From contig NZ_JADFAJ010000025.1 in assembly GCF_015665295.1 (NCBI RefSeq), forward strand, positions 1 to 64,000: DNA of 64,000 nucleotides, in the 5' to 3' direction. The position numbers were made by a program, and so were the translations under genes. Below are positions 57,140 through 64,000 of the stretch, in pieces; the stretch's first letter is position 1; the number at the start of each line of letters is the position of its first letter. The notes below the pieces were generated by a model. That model saw only the letters and a list, made by a program, of their open reading frames with translations. It ran no database searches and was not told the origin of the DNA. Origin of the DNA: Maricaulis sp. (GTDB lineage Bacteria > Pseudomonadota > Alphaproteobacteria > Caulobacterales > Maricaulaceae).

Positions 57140-57556
57140 ATGACTGATGCCCTGATCTATCCGCTGCTGGTGCAGGTTGCTTTGACCTTTGCCCTGTTGT
57201 TCGCCAATGCGCTGATGCGCACCGGCGCCGTGGCCTCCGGCAAGGTGAAGCCGTCCGATATCGTGCTGGGCCAGCGGGCCTGGCCGAAACAGGTCCAGCA
57301 GGTCTCCAACGCCTTCCAGAACCAGATGGAAACGCCGACGCTCTTTTTCGTCGGTGTCATCCTGGCCATCATGCTGCAGCTGTCCGGTCCGGTCCTGCTG
57401 GCCCTGGCCTGGATCTGGGTCGCGCTGCGCCTCCTGCACGCTTTCATCCATTGCACCTCCAACAATCTGCGCCTTCGCTTCTACGCCTTTGCGGCTGGCG
57501 TCTTCGTGCTGTTGGGCTTCTGGGCCGTGCTGGCGATCGGAGTGTTCACGCGATGA
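57140..57556 (+). CDS. MAPEG family membrane protein
   Basis: A 138-residue protein with four hydrophobic helices. QNQMETPTLFFVGVILAI and WIWVALRLLHAFIHCTSN match the glutathione-binding helix 2 region of MAPEG enzymes (eicosanoid and glutathione metabolism family). Role in bacteria unclear. Start ATG 57140 after GGGGGAGA; overlaps the next gene by ATGA. Confidence 0.87.
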   Translation: MTDALIYPLLVQVALTFALLFANALMRTGAVASGKVKPSDIVLGQRAWPKQVQQVSNAFQNQMETPTLFFVGVILAIMLQLSGPVLLALAWIWVALRLLHAFIHCTSNNLRLRFYAFAAGVFVLLGFWAVLAIGVFTR

Positions 57557-57921
57557 TGGCTGAACAACCCGCGATCGAGACGGGGCAGGATGTCCTATTC
57601 CTGCTCACCGGTGCCTGGGATGATGCCGATGGCGGTCCCTGGCTGTGCGCCGATTGCTGCACCATCGAGGGCGCCCTCAAGGTCAATCCGCACTGGGTGG
57701 ATGCGGTGACGCTGGTGCGGGTGGAATATGCCCGCCCGCGCGCGCCGATTGTCGCCCTGCTGGACGCCGATCACCAGAACGCACCGACGCTGGTGCTCGC
57801 TGAGGACACGGTGGCCCATGTCGCGCCGGAAGCGGTCCTCAATGGACGCCGCCTCTATACCGACCCCAAGGCCATCTGCCGCCAGCTGGCGGCGTGCTAT
57901 ACCGGCGCCCAGCCGAAATAA
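57553..57921 (+). CDS. DUF3088 family protein
   Basis: A 122-residue thioredoxin-like small protein. DVLFLLTGAWDDADGG and WLCADCCTIEGAL, then VRVEYARPRAPIVALLDAD and PTLVLAED, match DUF3088. The CxxC pair (CADC) is in the place of a thioredoxin active site, so a redox role is possible but unproven. Coupled to the MAPEG gene by the ATGA overlap. Confidence 0.8.
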   Translation: MMAEQPAIETGQDVLFLLTGAWDDADGGPWLCADCCTIEGALKVNPHWVDAVTLVRVEYARPRAPIVALLDADHQNAPTLVLAEDTVAHVAPEAVLNGRRLYTDPKAICRQLAACYTGAQPK

Positions 57922-57960
57922 ACCGCGCCCGAGTGCGCCCTTACAAGACGGATATCCGAC

Positions 57961-59277
57961 ATGAGAGACGGCGCACGCATTGCCGCAGCCATCGAGATTC
58001 TCGACACGCTCCAGACCCAGCACCAGCCGGTGAAGGATGCGGTGCGCGACTGGGGCAAGGCGCACCGTTTTGCCGGATCCGGTGACCGCGCCTGGATCGG
58101 CGGGCTGGTGCTCGACGCGCTGCGTCACCAGGCCTCCACCGCCTACGCGATGGAAGAGGGCAATGCCCGGGCCCTGGCGATCGGCACGGTCGGCCGGGTC
58201 TGGGGCATCGAGGCGGATGCCATCGACGCCATGTTCGAGGGCGATGATCACGCTCCGGAAAAGCTCACCGATGGCGAGCGCGCGGGGCTCGTTCGCGATA
58301 TTTCCGACGCGCCGCTGCACATTCGCGGCGATGTGCCGGAATGGCTGGAAGAAAGCCTGATCCGGGCCTTCGGCGAGGCGGCGGCCGAGGAGGGTCGCAA
58401 GCTCTCATCACGGGCGCCGGTTGATCTCAGGGTGAATGAAGCGAAGGTCGATTTTGACCGTGCTTTCAAGGAGGTATCGTCGAAACTGAAAGCGGCCGAG
58501 AATAGCCCCTTGGTTCGCTCGGGTATTCGGATTCCGCAGCGCGACCCGCGCGGCAAGGCGGCCGCCGCCGAGAGCATTCCCGCCTATGGCAAGGGCTGGG
58601 TCGAGGTCCAGGATATCGGGTCCCAGCTGGCAGCGCTCGCCTCGGGCGCCCGGGCAGGCCAGCAAATACTGGATTATTGCGCCGGTGCCGGTGGCAAGAC
58701 GCTGGCCCTGTCGGCCCTCCTGCACAATACCGGACAGGTCCATGCCTGGGATATCGACTGGCGCCGCCTGCGCGCCATCTGGCCACGCCTCAAGCGCGCC
58801 GATGTGCGCAATGTCCAGGTCCATGACGATAGCGAAGACAAGGCCTTGGGCGATTTCGTTGAGAAAATGGATGTGGTTTTTTGCGACGCGCCCTGCACCG
58901 GAACCGGCACCTGGCGCCGTCGTCCGGACGCCAAATGGCGTCTCAAGCCGGTCTCCCTGCAAAAGCGCATGGCCGAACAGGACATCGTGCTGGAGCGCGG
59001 CCATCGCTATGTGAAGCCGGGCGGCCGCCTCGTCTACATCACCTGCTCCGTCCTGCCGGAGGAAAACGGTGACCGGGTCAACGCCTTCCTCGACAAGGTC
59101 GAGGGGTTCCGGCCGGTCCCCGTCATGGATGTCCTGATCCAGTCCGGCGGTCTGGGCGAGGGCGCGGAAGCCCTGCTCGAACCCTGCGTGACCGAACACG
59201 GCGCCCTCCAGCTCTCGCCGGGCCGGACCGATACGGACGGGTTCTATATCTGCGTGATGGAGCGAACGGAGGGCTGA
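57961..59277 (+). CDS. rsmB: RsmB/NOP family 16S rRNA m5C methyltransferase
   Basis: A 438-residue RNA cytosine-5 methyltransferase. An NusB-like N-terminal helical part (1-130) precedes a SAM-binding core with DYCAGAGGKTLALSALL near 240. VFCDAPCTGTGTWRR holds the release Cys and YITCSVLPEEN the nucleophile Cys. The target, C967 of 16S rRNA in E. coli, is assigned by family. Lies between guaB and guaA as in related genomes. Confidence 0.9.
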   Translation: MRDGARIAAAIEILDTLQTQHQPVKDAVRDWGKAHRFAGSGDRAWIGGLVLDALRHQASTAYAMEEGNARALAIGTVGRVWGIEADAIDAMFEGDDHAPEKLTDGERAGLVRDISDAPLHIRGDVPEWLEESLIRAFGEAAAEEGRKLSSRAPVDLRVNEAKVDFDRAFKEVSSKLKAAENSPLVRSGIRIPQRDPRGKAAAAESIPAYGKGWVEVQDIGSQLAALASGARAGQQILDYCAGAGGKTLALSALLHNTGQVHAWDIDWRRLRAIWPRLKRADVRNVQVHDDSEDKALGDFVEKMDVVFCDAPCTGTGTWRRRPDAKWRLKPVSLQKRMAEQDIVLERGHRYVKPGGRLVYITCSVLPEENGDRVNAFLDKVEGFRPVPVMDVLIQSGGLGEGAEALLEPCVTEHGALQLSPGRTDTDGFYICVMERTEG

Positions 59278-59301
59278 CGGCGGTCCGGGCCAGCCTGTGG
59301 C

Positions 59302-59450
59302 ACGCCCATTGTCTCGGTTTTCTTCGCGATCACGATCCGGATGTGGTTCGGCGATCATCCGCCGCCGCATAGTCATGCCGCTTGTCAGGAACAAGCGGCC
59401 CTGATCTCCATCGAGACCGGCCAAATACGAGGCGTCGGTCCGCCAGCGCG
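59302..59450 (+). pseudogene. Relic of a DUF4160 gene
   Basis: In the 210-bp gap after rsmB, one frame reads TPIVSVFFAITIRMWFGDHP, then PPHSHAACQEQAAL, then ISIETGQI. That closely follows the DUF4160 pattern (PTISRFFGIxIRMYFxDHxPPHFHA ... IDIETGEI). No ATG precedes it. After about 59436 the likely continuation (SALTAALVLALV, resembling RALxLVLEWA) is in a different frame. The gene has therefore lost its start and suffered at least one frameshift. DUF4160 genes usually pair with DUF2442 in toxin-antitoxin-like units; no partner is visible. Confidence 0.6.
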
Positions 59451-59487
59451 CTCACCGCGGCCCTGGTGCTGGCTCTGGTCTCGGTCT

Positions 59488-60546
59488 TCAACGGTCCGGT
59501 TTCTGGCGGGGGCTTACACGGGCGATCAGTGCCTTTCCCGCGACAAGCAGGGGCTGTTCGACCAGCCGGTGTGTCAAGGCGCCCAGGAGGATACTGGCGC
59601 CCAGTCCGGTCGCATAAAGCACCAGCAGGGCTGGCAGCGTGCCCGGGATGAGACCGGGCAGAAGCCGCGCCAGAACACCGATAACAAGCAGATGGCCAAG
59701 ATAGATGGCGTAGGACCAGTCGCCGATCGCCGCCAGCGCACGGGGCCAACGCGGCTGCCAGGCCAGCACGGCCCAGACGACGCCAATGGCCATTGGCGCG
59801 AAGATGATCGCTCGTGTGTCGGCATGGGAGAGTCCGTCAATGCCAGAGATCGAAGTCCAGCCGATTGCCAAAGCCAGGCCGAGCAGGGCAACGGCACTGG
59901 ATGCGCCGCGCAGACGCGGCAGCCGGTCACGGAACTCCGCCAGAATCACGCCGGCGAGGAATTGCAGATTGAAGCCGCTGAGCGCCAGGACTGCCCAGGG
60001 CTGGTCGGGGTGAATGACGTCGCCAACCGATAAGAGGGTAAGGGTCGCCCACAGGGCGGCCGCACCAATTCGCCAGCGGCGCGGCAGGAAGAGCGCAAGT
60101 CCATAGACGAGGTAGAAATAGAGCTCATGAGTGAGCGTCCAGCCAACCATTAGCAGCGGCGGGTGGCCGGTCGGCAGGAGGGTCAAGGTTGTCAGCCATT
60201 CGATTGACCGGTCGGCGGAACCCATCTGCTCGCTGATCACCAGGTATCCGGCAAAGGTTACGGCGGTGAAGATCCAGTAGAGCGGGAATATCCGGTTGAG
60301 CCGCTTCAGTGCGAAGGACAGTGAAGGTCCCTTGGCCTGCCGGTAGAGCGTGTGGATGATGAAGCCGGAGATGACGAAAAAGACGTCGACACCGGCAAAG
60401 CCGACGAAACCGGCCTGCCCGACCAGATCAGCGCCGACAAAGCGGGCCCCGGCCTGGTGCAGGTGCCCGCCCACAACCATCAGAACGGCAATCGCCCGCA
60501 GGTATTGCAGCTCGATGATTTCGGCATGGGGGCGAGGGATCGGCAT
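59488..60546 (-). CDS. Acyltransferase 3 family membrane protein
   Basis: A 352-residue protein with about ten transmembrane helices. The conserved start LQYLRAIAVLMVVGGHL and VDVFFVISGFIIH give the catalytic His region; RLNRIFPLYW follows. OafA/YrhL-type enzymes O-acetylate surface sugars. It breaks the guaB-guaA run on the opposite strand. The modified glycan cannot be predicted. Confidence 0.9.
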   Translation of the reverse strand: MPIPRPHAEIIELQYLRAIAVLMVVGGHLHQAGARFVGADLVGQAGFVGFAGVDVFFVISGFIIHTLYRQAKGPSLSFALKRLNRIFPLYWIFTAVTFAGYLVISEQMGSADRSIEWLTTLTLLPTGHPPLLMVGWTLTHELYFYLVYGLALFLPRRWRIGAAALWATLTLLSVGDVIHPDQPWAVLALSGFNLQFLAGVILAEFRDRLPRLRGASSAVALLGLALAIGWTSISGIDGLSHADTRAIIFAPMAIGVVWAVLAWQPRWPRALAAIGDWSYAIYLGHLLVIGVLARLLPGLIPGTLPALLVLYATGLGASILLGALTHRLVEQPLLVAGKALIARVSPRQKPDR

Positions 60547-60637
60547 CGAATCTCCGGTCAGGCGGGCCGATCATGGCGCGACCGGTGAAGTGCGCGCAAG
60601 GTTGGCCCGCGCTGACGGGTCTCGCCAAGCGGGATCG

Positions 60638-61225
60638 TCAGCCGCGTGTGAAGACAAGCGAGAAAGTGACTGGCGCGACCGGAGTGATCGAGGGCAGGTT
60701 TGCCAGCTCCTGCAGTGTCGCAAGCCCGTCAGCGAAGCCGAAATCATCCGTGTGAAGCAGGACCGGGCCGCGACTTTCAACCAGCACATTGCGGCCATCG
60801 ATATCGGTGACCATGACCTCGGCCTCCAGATTGACCGAGACGCCGTGCAGATCGAGCACGGCGTCCAGCGCCAGCGGGCGACGCTCGCCGACTTCGAGGT
60901 CTGCGAGGGCGGCGAGGTCGAGGGTGGTCGTCACGCGGGCCTGCGGGAAGTCCGCAGTCTGGAAGAAATGTTCGCGCATGCGTTCATTGCGGATCTCGAT
61001 CCCGGTTTCGACGGTGTCGAGATCGATGATGAGAACCGCCAGGCCGCCGGCCTCAACCGATCCGCTGAGACCGGTAAAACTGTGGCCTTCGGCGACATCG
61101 CCAGCCTTGATCGAGACGAAGTCGAGATGTGACGCCGCGGCATCGAGTTGCCAGTCTGCGCCGGTCACCGGCTGGGAACAGGCAGCGAGTGCGGCGGCGA
61201 GGACGGCAATGACGGGCAGGCGCAT
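60638..61225 (-). CDS. YceI family lipoprotein
   Basis: A 195-residue lipoprotein with lipobox LAAC (Cys16) and a lipocalin-like YceI domain that binds isoprenoid-type lipids: [44 protein letters not shown]. Periplasmic side of a membrane by prediction. Encoded upstream of the acyltransferase gene on the same strand, 91 bp away. Confidence 0.9.
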   Translation of the reverse strand: MRLPVIAVLAAALAACSQPVTGADWQLDAAASHLDFVSIKAGDVAEGHSFTGLSGSVEAGGLAVLIIDLDTVETGIEIRNERMREHFFQTADFPQARVTTTLDLAALADLEVGERRPLALDAVLDLHGVSVNLEAEVMVTDIDGRNVLVESRGPVLLHTDDFGFADGLATLQELANLPSITPVAPVTFSLVFTRG

Positions 61226-61425
61226 GACGGTATTCCTGGGCGGCGGCTCGCCCCTACCTGCGCGTCCTCGGCGCGCGGTTCAAGTCCGGCGCAAGAAATT
61301 CACGCAAAAACCGCCAAAGCGCAGGCGGGGGCGATGCCGGGGCTGGTCAAGCGGGCTGACTCGCGCTATCGGGCCGCATGCTGACAGATGTTTCTGCCAT
61401 CTCCCCACAATTCGACCCTTGGGAC

Positions 61426-61441
61426 ACCCGCGCGCGCGGGT
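61426..61441. promoter_or_regulatory. GC-only palindrome just before guaA
   Basis: ACCCGCGCGCGCGGGT is a perfect 16-bp palindrome ending 10 bp before the guaA ATG. No Shine-Dalgarno is evident in the gap. In mRNA it could hinder ribosome loading; in DNA it is a long CG alternation. Confidence 0.5.
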
Positions 61442-61451
61442 GCGATCGCGC

Positions 61452-63011
61452 ATGACCGACCAACACGACAAACTCCTCATCATCGATTTCGGCAGCCAGG
61501 TGACCCAGCTCATCGCCCGCCGCGTCCGCGAGAGCGGCGTGTTCTGCGAAATCCATCCCTATAACCGCGCCGACGCCGCCTTCATCGATGCCTATGATCC
61601 CAAGGCGATCATCCTGTCGGGCTCGCCGCACTCCACCCATTGGGACAATTCCCCGCGCGCCGACGCTTCGGTCTTTACCCGCGGCATTCCCGTTCTCGGG
61701 ATCTGCTATGGCGAGCAGACCATGTGCGCCCAGCTCGGCGGCCGGGTCGAGGCCTCGGAAGAGCGTGAATTCGGCCGGGCTGACATCACGATCACCGAAG
61801 ACAGTCCGCTGTTTGCCGGTTTCGGACCGATCGGTCATGAGGAACGCGTCTGGATGAGCCATGGCGATCGCGTCGCGGCGCTGCCGGAGGGTTTCAAGGT
61901 CATCGCCAAGTCGGGCAATGCGCCGTTTGCGGCCATCGCCGACGAGGATCGCAAATTCTACGGTGTGCAATTCCATCCGGAAGTCGTGCACACGCCGCGC
62001 GGTGCCGCCCTGCTGCACAACTTCACCCACCAGATCGCCGGTCTCAGCGGTGACTGGTCGATGGCCAATTTCAAGGATGAGGCGATCGCCAAGATCCGCG
62101 AACAGGTCGGCGACAAGCGGGTCCTGTGCGGTCTTTCGGGCGGTGTCGACAGCTCGGTCGCGGCCGTGCTGCTGCACGAGGCGATCGGTGACCAGCTGGT
62201 CTGCGTCTTCGTCGATACCGGCCTGATGCGCCAGGGCGAGGCCGACGAGGTCGTCACCCTGTTCCGCGAGCACTACAATATCCCGCTCGTCCATGCCGAA
62301 GCCGAGGATCTCTTCCTCACGGCGCTGGAAGGCGTGGATGACCCGGAGCAGAAGCGCAAGATCATCGGCAGCCTCTTCATCGATGTGTTTGACGAGAAGG
62401 CCAGGGAGGCCGGCGGCGCCGACTTCCTCGCCCAGGGCACGCTCTATCCGGACGTGATCGAAAGCGTCAGCTTTGATGGCGGACCCTCGGTCACCATCAA
62501 GTCGCACCACAATGTCGGCGGCCTGCCGGCGCGCATGAAGATGCAGCTGGTCGAGCCGTTGCGCGAGCTGTTCAAGGACGAGGTCCGCGCGCTTGGCCGT
62601 GAGCTCGGCCTGCCGGACGCCTTTGTCGGACGCCATCCCTTCCCGGGACCGGGCCTGGCCATCCGCATCCCCGGCGCCGTCTCCAAGGAAAAGGCCGACA
62701 TCCTGCGCAAGGCCGATGCGATCTATATCGAGGAAATCAAGAAAGCCGGCCTCTATGACAAGATCTGGCAGGCCTTCTCGGTCCTCTTGCCGGTGAACAC
62801 CGTGGGCGTGATGGGCGATGTACGCACCTATGACGCCGTCCTCGCCCTGCGCGCCGTGACCTCGGTCGACGGCATGACGGCCGACTATTATCCCTATGAT
62901 CACGACTTCCTCGGCCGGGTTGCGACACGCATCATCAATGAAGTCCGCGGCGTAAACCGGGTCGTCTATGATGTGACGTCCAAGCCGCCGGGGACGATTG
63001 AGTGGGAATAG
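61452..63011 (+). CDS. guaA: GMP synthase (glutamine-hydrolysing)
   Basis: Converts XMP to GMP with ATP and glutamine. The 519-residue enzyme has an N-terminal class I amidotransferase with Cys85 in GICYGEQ, and the FHPEV His region. The ATP pyrophosphatase P-loop is GLSGGVDSS near 225, and the C-terminal dimerisation domain ends KPPGTIEWE. Start ATG 61452 begins the conserved region; the frame open far upstream overlaps the YceI gene and is spurious. Confidence 0.97.
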   Translation: MTDQHDKLLIIDFGSQVTQLIARRVRESGVFCEIHPYNRADAAFIDAYDPKAIILSGSPHSTHWDNSPRADASVFTRGIPVLGICYGEQTMCAQLGGRVEASEEREFGRADITITEDSPLFAGFGPIGHEERVWMSHGDRVAALPEGFKVIAKSGNAPFAAIADEDRKFYGVQFHPEVVHTPRGAALLHNFTHQIAGLSGDWSMANFKDEAIAKIREQVGDKRVLCGLSGGVDSSVAAVLLHEAIGDQLVCVFVDTGLMRQGEADEVVTLFREHYNIPLVHAEAEDLFLTALEGVDDPEQKRKIIGSLFIDVFDEKAREAGGADFLAQGTLYPDVIESVSFDGGPSVTIKSHHNVGGLPARMKMQLVEPLRELFKDEVRALGRELGLPDAFVGRHPFPGPGLAIRIPGAVSKEKADILRKADAIYIEEIKKAGLYDKIWQAFSVLLPVNTVGVMGDVRTYDAVLALRAVTSVDGMTADYYPYDHDFLGRVATRIINEVRGVNRVVYDVTSKPPGTIEWE

Positions 63012-63138
63012 GGAGTTCCTGCACATCGCAAACCGCGCCCCGCGCGGATACGGCGACCTCCCGGCAAGGAATATATGGCGGGGCGTGCGCCCGTGCGCCC
63101 ACTCTCGACGCAAGATGCCAGCCTTGCAATTACAAGAT

Positions 63139-63240
63139 CCATTTTTCCCGGGCGAAGACCCGGGACCGACCGATCCCGACTAGAAGCGCTGTGTTTCCGG
63201 TTGGTCCCGGATAGCGCTGACGCGCTTCCGGGAAAAATGG
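63139..63240. repeat. Structured palindromic intergenic repeat, type A-like
   Basis: A 102-bp unit with perfect 13-bp inverted ends CCATTTTTCCCGG and CCGGGAAAAATGG. Nested GGGACC/GGTCCC and side hairpins CCCGGG-CGAAGA-CCCGGG and AGCGC-TGAC-GCGCT repeat the layout of the element at 17774-17903 with different sequence. It lies in the 574-bp non-coding gap between guaA and the cold-shock gene. Confidence 0.75.
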
Positions 63241-63268
63241 TGTGGGGCGAAGGTCCACGCTTGGCGTC

Positions 63269-63380
63269 TTTCCTCACCACATCGCGGGGAGGGGTGACGC
63301 GCTTTGCGCGGCATCTCGGCCGGGCACACGCACTGTCCCACCTTCCTCCCGGGGCGTCACCCGCTCAAATGAGGGAAGGC
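63269..63380. repeat. Possible further imperfect palindromic unit
   Basis: TTTCCTCAC at the left and TGAGGGAAGG at the right are near-complementary, and GGGTGACG (63292) pairs with CGTCACCC (63355). This looks like a decayed relative of the neighbouring unit, but the match is weaker. Confidence 0.35.
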
Positions 63381-63406
63381 CGGACCCGCACTGGAAACGA
63401 TTTGCC

Positions 63407-63436
63407 TTGCCAAATTCCCCGACACCCGTCATATAG
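63407..63436 (+). promoter_or_regulatory. Candidate promoter of the cold-shock gene
   Basis: TTGCCA, 18-bp spacer, ATATAG. Transcription from here would give a 5' leader of about 140 nt, as is usual for cold-shock mRNAs. The remaining leader to 63585 shows no coding frame I trust. Confidence 0.4.
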
Positions 63437-63585
63437 AGCGCACTCGAACTTGATTGCCGAATCTTCCGGGCGCGACTTGTCGCCTTCCTGACGCTCTTCC
63501 CTTTCAAATTTCGACACTTCGGGCATCCGTCGACACGCGGTCGGCGGGGCCCACCCAAATGTGACTGATTGATAAGGATCTCGTC

Positions 63586-63795
63586 ATGGCTACTGGTACC
63601 GTTAAGTTCTTCAATACTTCCAAAGGTTTTGGCTTCATTCAGCCGGATGATGGCTCGACCGACGTGTTCGTGCACATCTCTGCTGTCGAGCGTTCGGGCC
63701 TGTCGACGATCAGCGAAGGTCAAAAGCTGACCTTTGAAGTCGTCCAGGACAAGCGCTCTGGCAAGAATGCTGCCGAGAATCTTCAGACCGTCTAA
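63586..63795 (+). CDS. Cold-shock protein, CspA family
   Basis: A 69-residue single-domain nucleic-acid-binding protein. RNP1 is KGFGFIQ (13-19) and RNP2 is DVFVHIS (26-32). It melts RNA structure, in cold or in normal growth depending on the paralogue. A good Shine-Dalgarno (AAGGA) precedes ATG 63586. Followed by a strong terminator. Confidence 0.95.
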   Translation: MATGTVKFFNTSKGFGFIQPDDGSTDVFVHISAVERSGLSTISEGQKLTFEVVQDKRSGKNAAENLQTV

Positions 63796-63841
63796 GGCCT
63801 GAGATTCTTGCCGGCGCCCAGCGCGACCGGTGACGCAATTG

Positions 63842-63877
63842 AAGAGGCCGGGCGATCGCCCGGCCTCTTTGTTTTTC
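63842..63877 (+). terminator. Rho-independent terminator after the cold-shock gene
   Basis: AAGAGGCCGGGC and GCCCGGCCTCTT form a 12-bp perfect stem around GATC, followed by T-rich TTTGTTTTT. Confidence 0.92.
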
Positions 63878-63899
63878 GACCAACATCCGGAGACCGCCC

Positions 63900-64000
63900 A
63901 TGACCACGCCTTATGCTGACCTCTTGCGGACCACGCCGAAAACGGCCCAGTCCCGCGCCGAGATTACCGACAGCACCGTCCGGTCCCTGCTTGATGAAGA
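63900..64000 (+). CDS. Hypothetical protein, N-terminal part
   Basis: An open frame from ATG 63900 to the window edge, about 33 codons, with CGGAG ten bases upstream. It begins M-T-T-P-Y-A-D-L-L-R-T-T-P-K and continues polar and helical (SRAEITDSTVRSLLDE). Too little is present to name a family. Start and Shine-Dalgarno make it plausible. Confidence 0.55.
   Translation, partial: MTTPYADLLRTTPKTAQSRAEITDSTVRSLLDE

Noticed and set aside
60789-61451. Extended N-terminus for guaA
   Set aside because: The extension runs antisense through the YceI lipoprotein gene; GMP synthase homology begins at ATG 61452.
62966-63280. Minus-strand frame after guaA containing SHSIVPGG
   Set aside because: It overlaps the conserved guaA C-terminus and the palindromic repeat and matches no real family; this motif is typical of spurious frames.

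Overview
The window is a gene-dense, GC-rich stretch of an alphaproteobacterial chromosome. Three things support this: the block murA-DUF2948-UPF0262-phosphatase-infA-maf-RNase E/G-yacG, the complete ccoNOQP-ccoGHIS cluster, and the guaB-MAPEG-rsmB-guaA neighbourhood. The overall content (methylmalonyl-CoA mutase, cbb3 oxidase, biotin pyruvate carboxylase, lipase, many hydrolases) suggests an aerobic heterotroph of the Caulobacterales/Maricaulales/Hyphomonadaceae type. That placement is inference, because no rRNA or marker phylogeny is available here. About ten adjacent gene pairs share an ATGA start/stop overlap.

Layout. 1-4.4 kb: methylmalonyl-CoA mutase subunits (minus, large subunit cut by the window edge), an orphan DUF2793 protein, proline iminopeptidase and a small unknown gene. 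4.5-10.1 kb: tRNA-Thr, a short conserved ORF, murA, DUF2948, UPF0262, a low-molecular-weight phosphatase, infA, maf, an RNase E/G family gene, yacG and tRNA-Phe. 10.3-17.7 kb: a lipoprotein, an Old Yellow Enzyme, an ATP-grasp/Mur-ligase gene pair, and a monooxygenase-SDR-hydrolase operon. 17.7-28.1 kb: two structured intergenic repeats, pyruvate carboxylase with a TTG start, an ArsR-SRPBCC-DUF4287 operon with its own palindromic operator, threonine dehydratase behind an apparent leader-peptide attenuator, transaldolase, a class 3 lipase and a DUF2855 protein. 28.3-38 kb: the cbb3 oxidase structural genes ccoNOQP, the assembly genes ccoGHIS, a DUF2189 membrane protein and a SafE-like membrane protein. 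38-45 kb: alpha-2-macroglobulin lipoprotein plus penicillin-binding protein 1C. 45-55 kb: secreted and metabolic genes (isoaspartyl peptidase, LysR regulator, carbonic anhydrase, FAH-family hydrolase, AMP-ligase, hspQ, Ppx/GppA, rlmE, DUF4336). 55-64 kb: guaB, MAPEG, DUF3088, rsmB, a decayed DUF4160 fragment, acyltransferase, YceI lipoprotein, guaA, another structured repeat, a cold-shock gene and the start of one more gene.

Best leads. (1) A 28-codon leader peptide with Ile and Thr codons sits 28 nt before a 12-bp hairpin plus T-tract directly upstream of ilvA, with a visible competing antiterminator pairing. (2) A translationally coupled ATP-grasp ligase and FolC-like Mur ligase together match the two catalytic modules of cyanophycin synthetase but are separate genes. 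(3) Long multi-arm intergenic palindromes of at least two related types. (4) A frameshifted DUF4160 relic between rsmB and an acyltransferase gene. Most of the window is otherwise ordinary core genome.
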